Source: Gemmatimonadota bacterium
GTDB lineage: Bacteria; Gemmatimonadota; Gemmatimonadetes; Gemmatimonadales; Gemmatimonadaceae
NCBI GenBank assembly: GCA_003131365.1
Contig: PKVB01000202.1
Span: forward strand, 1-12,187
Direction of reading: 5' to 3'
DNA: 12,187 nt
Below, in pieces: positions 9,649-12,187 of the stretch (the first letter of the stretch is position 1; every line of letters begins with the position of its first letter). Under the pieces are notes generated by a model that did not search any database, was not told where the DNA came from, and was given only the letters and a program-made list of their open reading frames with translations. The translations under genes and the position numbers were made by a program.

Positions 9649-9668
9649 GAAATGCTGACTTGACTCTC
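9636..9668 (-). terminator. Rho-independent terminator at the end of coaE
   Basis: On the minus strand GAGAGTCAAG (9668 to 9659), a 9-nt loop, and the perfect complement CTTGACTCTC (9649 to 9640), followed by TTTT (9639 to 9636). It is a 10-bp stem with a short U tract. It overlaps the last codons and the stop of coaE, and would end the coaE message before gcvH. The short U run makes efficiency uncertain. Confidence 0.65.
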
Positions 9669-10337
9669 CATGACGCGGGCATCGCTTCCCATGGCGTGGA
9701 CATCGCTCCCCTTGACGCGGGTATCCTTCACTGTGTCGACCGCATCGCGCTGAAGAGAGCTCCATAGCGCATCGACATCGCGCTCAAGTTCTTCAAGTGA
9801 GCCGTTGTTGTCGATGCAGTAATCCGCCCGCGCGCGCTTGAGCTCGGCGGGCATTTGCGCGGCGATCATGTTCATCGCCTCGGTCTCTTCCAGGCCGCGA
9901 TTGGTCACCAGACGCTCGAGCCGAAGGGGCCGGGGAGCATCCACCAAGACGATCGCGTCGAATTCGTCGACGAGGCTCCTCTCGAACAGCAGCGGAATGA
10001 CGCAGACGACGATCGGATCTCCACGCTCCTTGGCGCGGGCGACCTCGCGATCCTGCATCCGCGCGACGCCCGGGTGGACGATTCTGTTCAGCGCGTCGAG
10101 CTCGCTTTGTTCGGCGAACACGATCCGCCGAAGCGCTTCCCGGTCGAGGCTCCCGTCCTGCTTGATGACGTCTTTGCCCCAGCGCTTGACGATGTCCCTG
10201 AGCGCCTGGGTCTCGGGGCGCACTGCTTCACGGGCGAGCTCATCCGCATCGATGATGGTGGCGCCACGCTCGGCCAGCATCTTCGCGACCTCTGATTTTC
10301 CGCTAGCGATGTTTCCGGTCAGTCCGATGAGAATCAT
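9645..10337 (-). CDS. coaE: Dephospho-CoA kinase
   Basis: Phosphorylates the 3'-hydroxyl of dephospho-CoA, the last step of coenzyme A synthesis. The 230-residue product starts MILIGLTGNIASGKS with the P-loop GNIASGKS (8-15), then IIDADELARE (28-37, Asp30 and Asp32 at the substrate site), HPGV (88-91), VIPLLFE (113-119), DAIVLVDAP (127-135) and QMPAELKRARADY (161-173). The frame is open much further upstream (to 10631), but only this ATG gives the family N-terminus; the extra part is antisense-like reading of the intergenic region and tdk end. The product is some 25 to 30 residues longer than typical CoaE because of a tail of three seven-residue repeats. No clear Shine-Dalgarno is seen. A good promoter candidate lies 40 bp upstream and a terminator sits at the 3' end, so it may be its own transcription unit. 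Confidence 0.93.
   Translation of the reverse strand: MILIGLTGNIASGKSEVAKMLAERGATIIDADELAREAVRPETQALRDIVKRWGKDVIKQDGSLDREALRRIVFAEQSELDALNRIVHPGVARMQDREVARAKERGDPIVVCVIPLLFERSLVDEFDAIVLVDAPRPLRLERLVTNRGLEETEAMNMIAAQMPAELKRARADYCIDNNGSLEELERDVDALWSSLQRDAVDTVKDTRVKGSDVHAMGSDARVMESQVSIS
9663..9725 (-). repeat. Three 21-bp tandem repeats encoding the coaE tail
   Basis: Units at 9725-9705, 9704-9684 and 9683-9663 on the minus strand encode DTRVKGS, DVHAMGS and DARVMES. Each starts with GAT and ends with AGC or AGT. They are imperfect, each pair sharing most bases. The last unit forms part of the 5' arm of the terminator. Confidence 0.8.
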
Positions 10338-10376
10338 CTTTGAGTGGATCGAGGTGGAAGCAGCAGCCTGCGGGCC

Positions 10377-10405
10377 AAGATAGGAAGTTCTCCCAGCTAT
10401 GTCAC
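10377..10405 (-). promoter_or_regulatory. Candidate coaE promoter
   Basis: On the minus strand GTGACA (10405 to 10400, 5/6 of TTGACA), a 17-bp spacer, and TATCTT (10382 to 10377, 4/6 of TATAAT). Initiation at about 10370 gives a leader of some 33 nt before ATG 10337. It sits in the 122-bp gap between tdk and coaE (10338-10459), where I see no gene, RNA or strong hairpin. Confidence 0.45.
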
Positions 10406-10459
10406 GCATAAACAACTGCTTGGAGCTTTGCGGACCCATCCCAGCAGTCAATCGAGCTG

Positions 10460-11080
10460 CTAGAGAAGCGGAACCTGAGCCGCGTCGCTCGGGGGTACGG
10501 TGTGGCACATCCTGCAGCGCGCTTCGTACGATTCCGTACCGCCGACCATGATCTGCGGCGAGTTGTAAGGAGCCGGCCGGCCACCGATCAGCCGTTGATT
10601 GCGGCTGGCGGGGCCTCCGCAGAGTACGCAAATCGCGTGCAGCTTGTCTACGACCTCAGCAATTGCCATTAGATCCGGCATCGCCCCAAACGGCTCTCCG
10701 CGGAAATCCGTGTCCGTTCCCGCCACGATTACCCGGCGTCCCCGGGCGGCCAGCGAGGTGACCAGGGGGACTATCCCGTCATCCAGGAATTGGGCTTCGT
10801 CGATCGCGATTACGTTCGCCATGGGGTCGATCTGCTGGCTTATCTGCGCAGCGGAATCGGCGGGGATCGCCTCGACAGTGCGTCCGTCGTGGCTCGAGAT
10901 CGAGTAGATGCCTGCGTATCTGGCGTCCAGGTGCGACTTGAACACCTGCACCCGCTTTCGAGCGATGATGGAGCGCCGGACGCGCCGGATCAGCTCCTCG
11001 CTCTTGCCGCTGAACATCACGCCGGCGATCACTTCCACCCATCCACCGGCCTGGTGGAATGGTCCACTCGGCCCACTCAC
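10460..11080 (-). CDS. tdk: Thymidine kinase, class II (zinc-binding)
   Basis: Phosphorylates thymidine or deoxyuridine with ATP in the nucleotide salvage pathway. 206 residues. Seen: GGWVEVIAGVMFSGKSEEL with the P-loop GVMFSGKS (20-27), the Bacillus-like helix IRRVRRSIIARK, Walker B with IAIDEAQFL (91-99, Glu95 the expected catalytic base), GTDTDFRGEPFG (121-132), and zinc cysteines C151/C154 (CVLCG) and C189/C192 (ARCRMCH). The lasso segment before Tyr185 is present. The start is GTG at 11080, overlapping the upstream helicase-like stop as GTGA (11077-11080), so the two are likely cotranscribed and coupled. No separate promoter or Shine-Dalgarno is obvious. The product is slightly longer than typical because of about 12 extra N-terminal residues rich in Gly, Pro and Ser. 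Confidence 0.97.
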   Translation of the reverse strand: MSGPSGPFHQAGGWVEVIAGVMFSGKSEELIRRVRRSIIARKRVQVFKSHLDARYAGIYSISSHDGRTVEAIPADSAAQISQQIDPMANVIAIDEAQFLDDGIVPLVTSLAARGRRVIVAGTDTDFRGEPFGAMPDLMAIAEVVDKLHAICVLCGGPASRNQRLIGGRPAPYNSPQIMVGGTESYEARCRMCHTVPPSDAAQVPLL

Positions 11081-12187
11081 GAGCGATCGCGATCTCTACG
11101 CGGTGGCCCCCCGCCCCCGCGGGTTGGTCGATCGGACGACCCCGGCCGACGGGGAGGACGCGGCCGGTCACTTCGCGGCCGGTCACTTCGCCCGCCGCGC
11201 TCCGGACGCTCGCGTGGTCCCGCTGAGCGCTCGCGATCTTCTCGATCGCGTTCGCCCCGCAGGACGACGCGCCGTCCCTTGATCATCGACCCGTTCACCC
11301 GGGCGATCACGCTGGCCGCGTCGCCCGCCGCCACTTCGATGAGGGCGTGGCTCTCCTGCAAATCGATCTTGCCGACGCGATCTCCTGGAATCCCGCCTTC
11401 TCCGGCGATGATGCCCATGAGATCTCCAACTTTCACTCCGTCGCGAGTGCCGATCGTCATGAAGAGTCGGATCATCCCGCCGGCGGCGGCGCCACCAGCG
11501 CGCGGGCGCTCGCCATCAGCAGGTCTCGGCCGAGCGGCCGGCGCCTGGTTCGCATCGGCCTGGCGTCGCTGTGCGCGCTCGCGCTCCAACAGGTAGAGGG
11601 CGGCGGCAGCGAGCTCCGTTCCGTCGAATTCCTGGAGCAGTGGCTCCAGCGCTATGATTTCGCGGGTGGGGACCCCACGCGCGATCACCGCGCGCAGCTC
11701 CTGGCGTCCGGCTTCTTCCCGGTCATGTGCGCGACGCTCGGGCCCGTGAAGATTCAGCGCGGCGAGTCTCCCAGCCGCCAGCTCTCTGAGCCAGGGGACT
11801 TCGCCCGGCGTTGCAATCACGACGACCTGAACCGGTTTCGCCTGTGAGATGCCGTGCAGCTCCGCGGGCGTCACGGGCGGCTGATAGAAAATCACCGTGT
11901 GCGTGGCGACGCTCCCGACGTAACCCCGAGTCACGGCGATCGACTCGTCATCTTCGTGGTAGCCAAGGGTTCTCAGGGTGCGCGCTGCTTCGGTGGCGGC
12001 AGTTTCGTCGCGCGCCACAATCAGCGCCGAAGGAGGATCGAGATCATCGAGCAGTCTCCGCAGCGCACTGGCTCGGGCACCTCCAGCGACGGTGACGTAC
12101 TTGATGATCGGCATCTCGTAATCCGCGGGTATCTGGGGCGCTTCCATATCCGCGGGCCCGACGCGCCGGGCGCGGGGCGAGGCGTTC
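11077..12187 (-). CDS. DEAD-box-helicase-like protein with DbpA RNA-binding domain, C-terminal part (5' end beyond the window)
   Basis: The frame is open to the right edge; an in-frame ATG at 12147 is probably internal. Numbering from that Met: residues about 14-135 look like the second RecA-like domain of a DEAD-box helicase (IIKYVTV, ALRRLLDDLD, SALIVARDETAA). A helical segment follows (LRAVIARGVP...LEPLLQEFDGTELAAAAL, 151-183) like that of DeaD. Residues 225-298 are a DbpA-type RNA-binding domain (MIRLFMTIGTRDGVKVGDLMG, then GDRVGKIDL, SHALIEV, IKGRRV). The last 58 residues are rich in Arg, Asp, Gly and Pro and surely disordered. Helicase motif V (ATDxAARGLD type) and motif VI (HRxGRxGR) are not recognisable; the matching stretch reads GYVGSVATHTVIFYQPP and then ISQAKPVQVVVIATP. 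It may therefore bind RNA without unwinding it. The first RecA domain and the DEAD motif cannot be seen. The stop overlaps the tdk start by 4 bp. Confidence 0.8.
   Translation of the reverse strand, partial: NASPRARRVGPADMEAPQIPADYEMPIIKYVTVAGGARASALRRLLDDLDPPSALIVARDETAATEAARTLRTLGYHEDDESIAVTRGYVGSVATHTVIFYQPPVTPAELHGISQAKPVQVVVIATPGEVPWLRELAAGRLAALNLHGPERRAHDREEAGRQELRAVIARGVPTREIIALEPLLQEFDGTELAAAALYLLERERAQRRQADANQAPAARPRPADGERPRAGGAAAGGMIRLFMTIGTRDGVKVGDLMGIIAGEGGIPGDRVGKIDLQESHALIEVAAGDAASVIARVNGSMIKGRRVVLRGERDREDRERSAGPRERPERGGRSDRPRSDRPRPPRRPGSSDRPTRGGGGPPRRDRDRS
11161..11190 (-). repeat. Perfect 15-bp tandem duplication in the Arg-rich tail
   Basis: Two identical 15-bp copies (11161-11175 and 11176-11190), each encoding RSDRP on the minus strand. 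In frame, so the protein gains a repeated pentapeptide. Likely a slippage product in low-complexity coding DNA. Confidence 0.85.

Noticed and set aside
10443..10462. Small inverted repeat AGCAG/CTGCT at the tdk stop as a terminator
   Set aside because: The stem is five base pairs, with no U tract after it on the minus strand.
10338..10631. Upstream extension of the coaE frame (98 codons)
   Set aside because: The added residues have no family similarity, and the extension runs through the intergenic gap into the 3' end of tdk. MILIGLTGNIASGKS is the normal CoaE start.

Overview
This is a high-GC bacterial segment with tightly packed genes, short intergenic gaps and only housekeeping or metabolic gene families. 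There is no sign of phage, insertion sequence, CRISPR array or RNA gene. Class II (Bacillus-type) thymidine kinase, a single-chain 970-residue glycine dehydrogenase, a lipoprotein-type OppA and weak or absent Shine-Dalgarno sequences would fit a Gemmatimonadota-like or related high-GC Gram-negative soil bacterium. That assignment is a guess from gene style, not something the sequence proves.

Layout. (1) 1-5678, minus strand: one long apparent operon read right to left. A LipM/LplA-type lipoyl/octanoyl transferase comes first, followed by a complete oligopeptide/dipeptide ABC importer: OppA lipoprotein, OppB and OppC permeases, OppD ATPase, and the first 103 codons of OppF, which runs off the left edge. 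Every junction is a short overlap or a gap of 4 nt or less. (2) 5679-5700: a 22-bp divergent gap with no Shine-Dalgarno sequence on either side and two candidate -10 elements that overlap each other. (3) 5701-9193, plus strand: glycine dehydrogenase (gcvP) and, 1 nt later, a YecD-like isochorismatase-fold protein whose nucleophilic cysteine position is glycine. (4) 9186-11080, minus strand: gcvH (its stop overlaps the isochorismatase stop by 8 bp), a compact terminator/promoter element, coaE with a repeat-built C-terminal tail, and thymidine kinase. (5) 11077-12187, minus strand: the C-terminal part of a DEAD-box-helicase-like protein with a DbpA RNA-binding domain and an Arg-rich tail. It is joined to tdk by a 4-bp overlap and is open to the right edge.

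How the genes fit together. GcvP and GcvH are two of the four parts of the glycine cleavage system. GcvH must carry octanoate/lipoate on Lys65, and the transferase divergent from gcvP is of the type that attaches it. The peptide importer on the same transcript as the transferase could supply glycine-containing peptides. A plausible theme is peptide uptake, glycine oxidation and one-carbon supply, but this is inferred from proximity only. GcvT, the L protein and LipA are not in the window. coaE, tdk and the helicase-like gene are core-metabolism neighbours with no obvious functional tie. No gene-free stretch exceeds about 125 bp.
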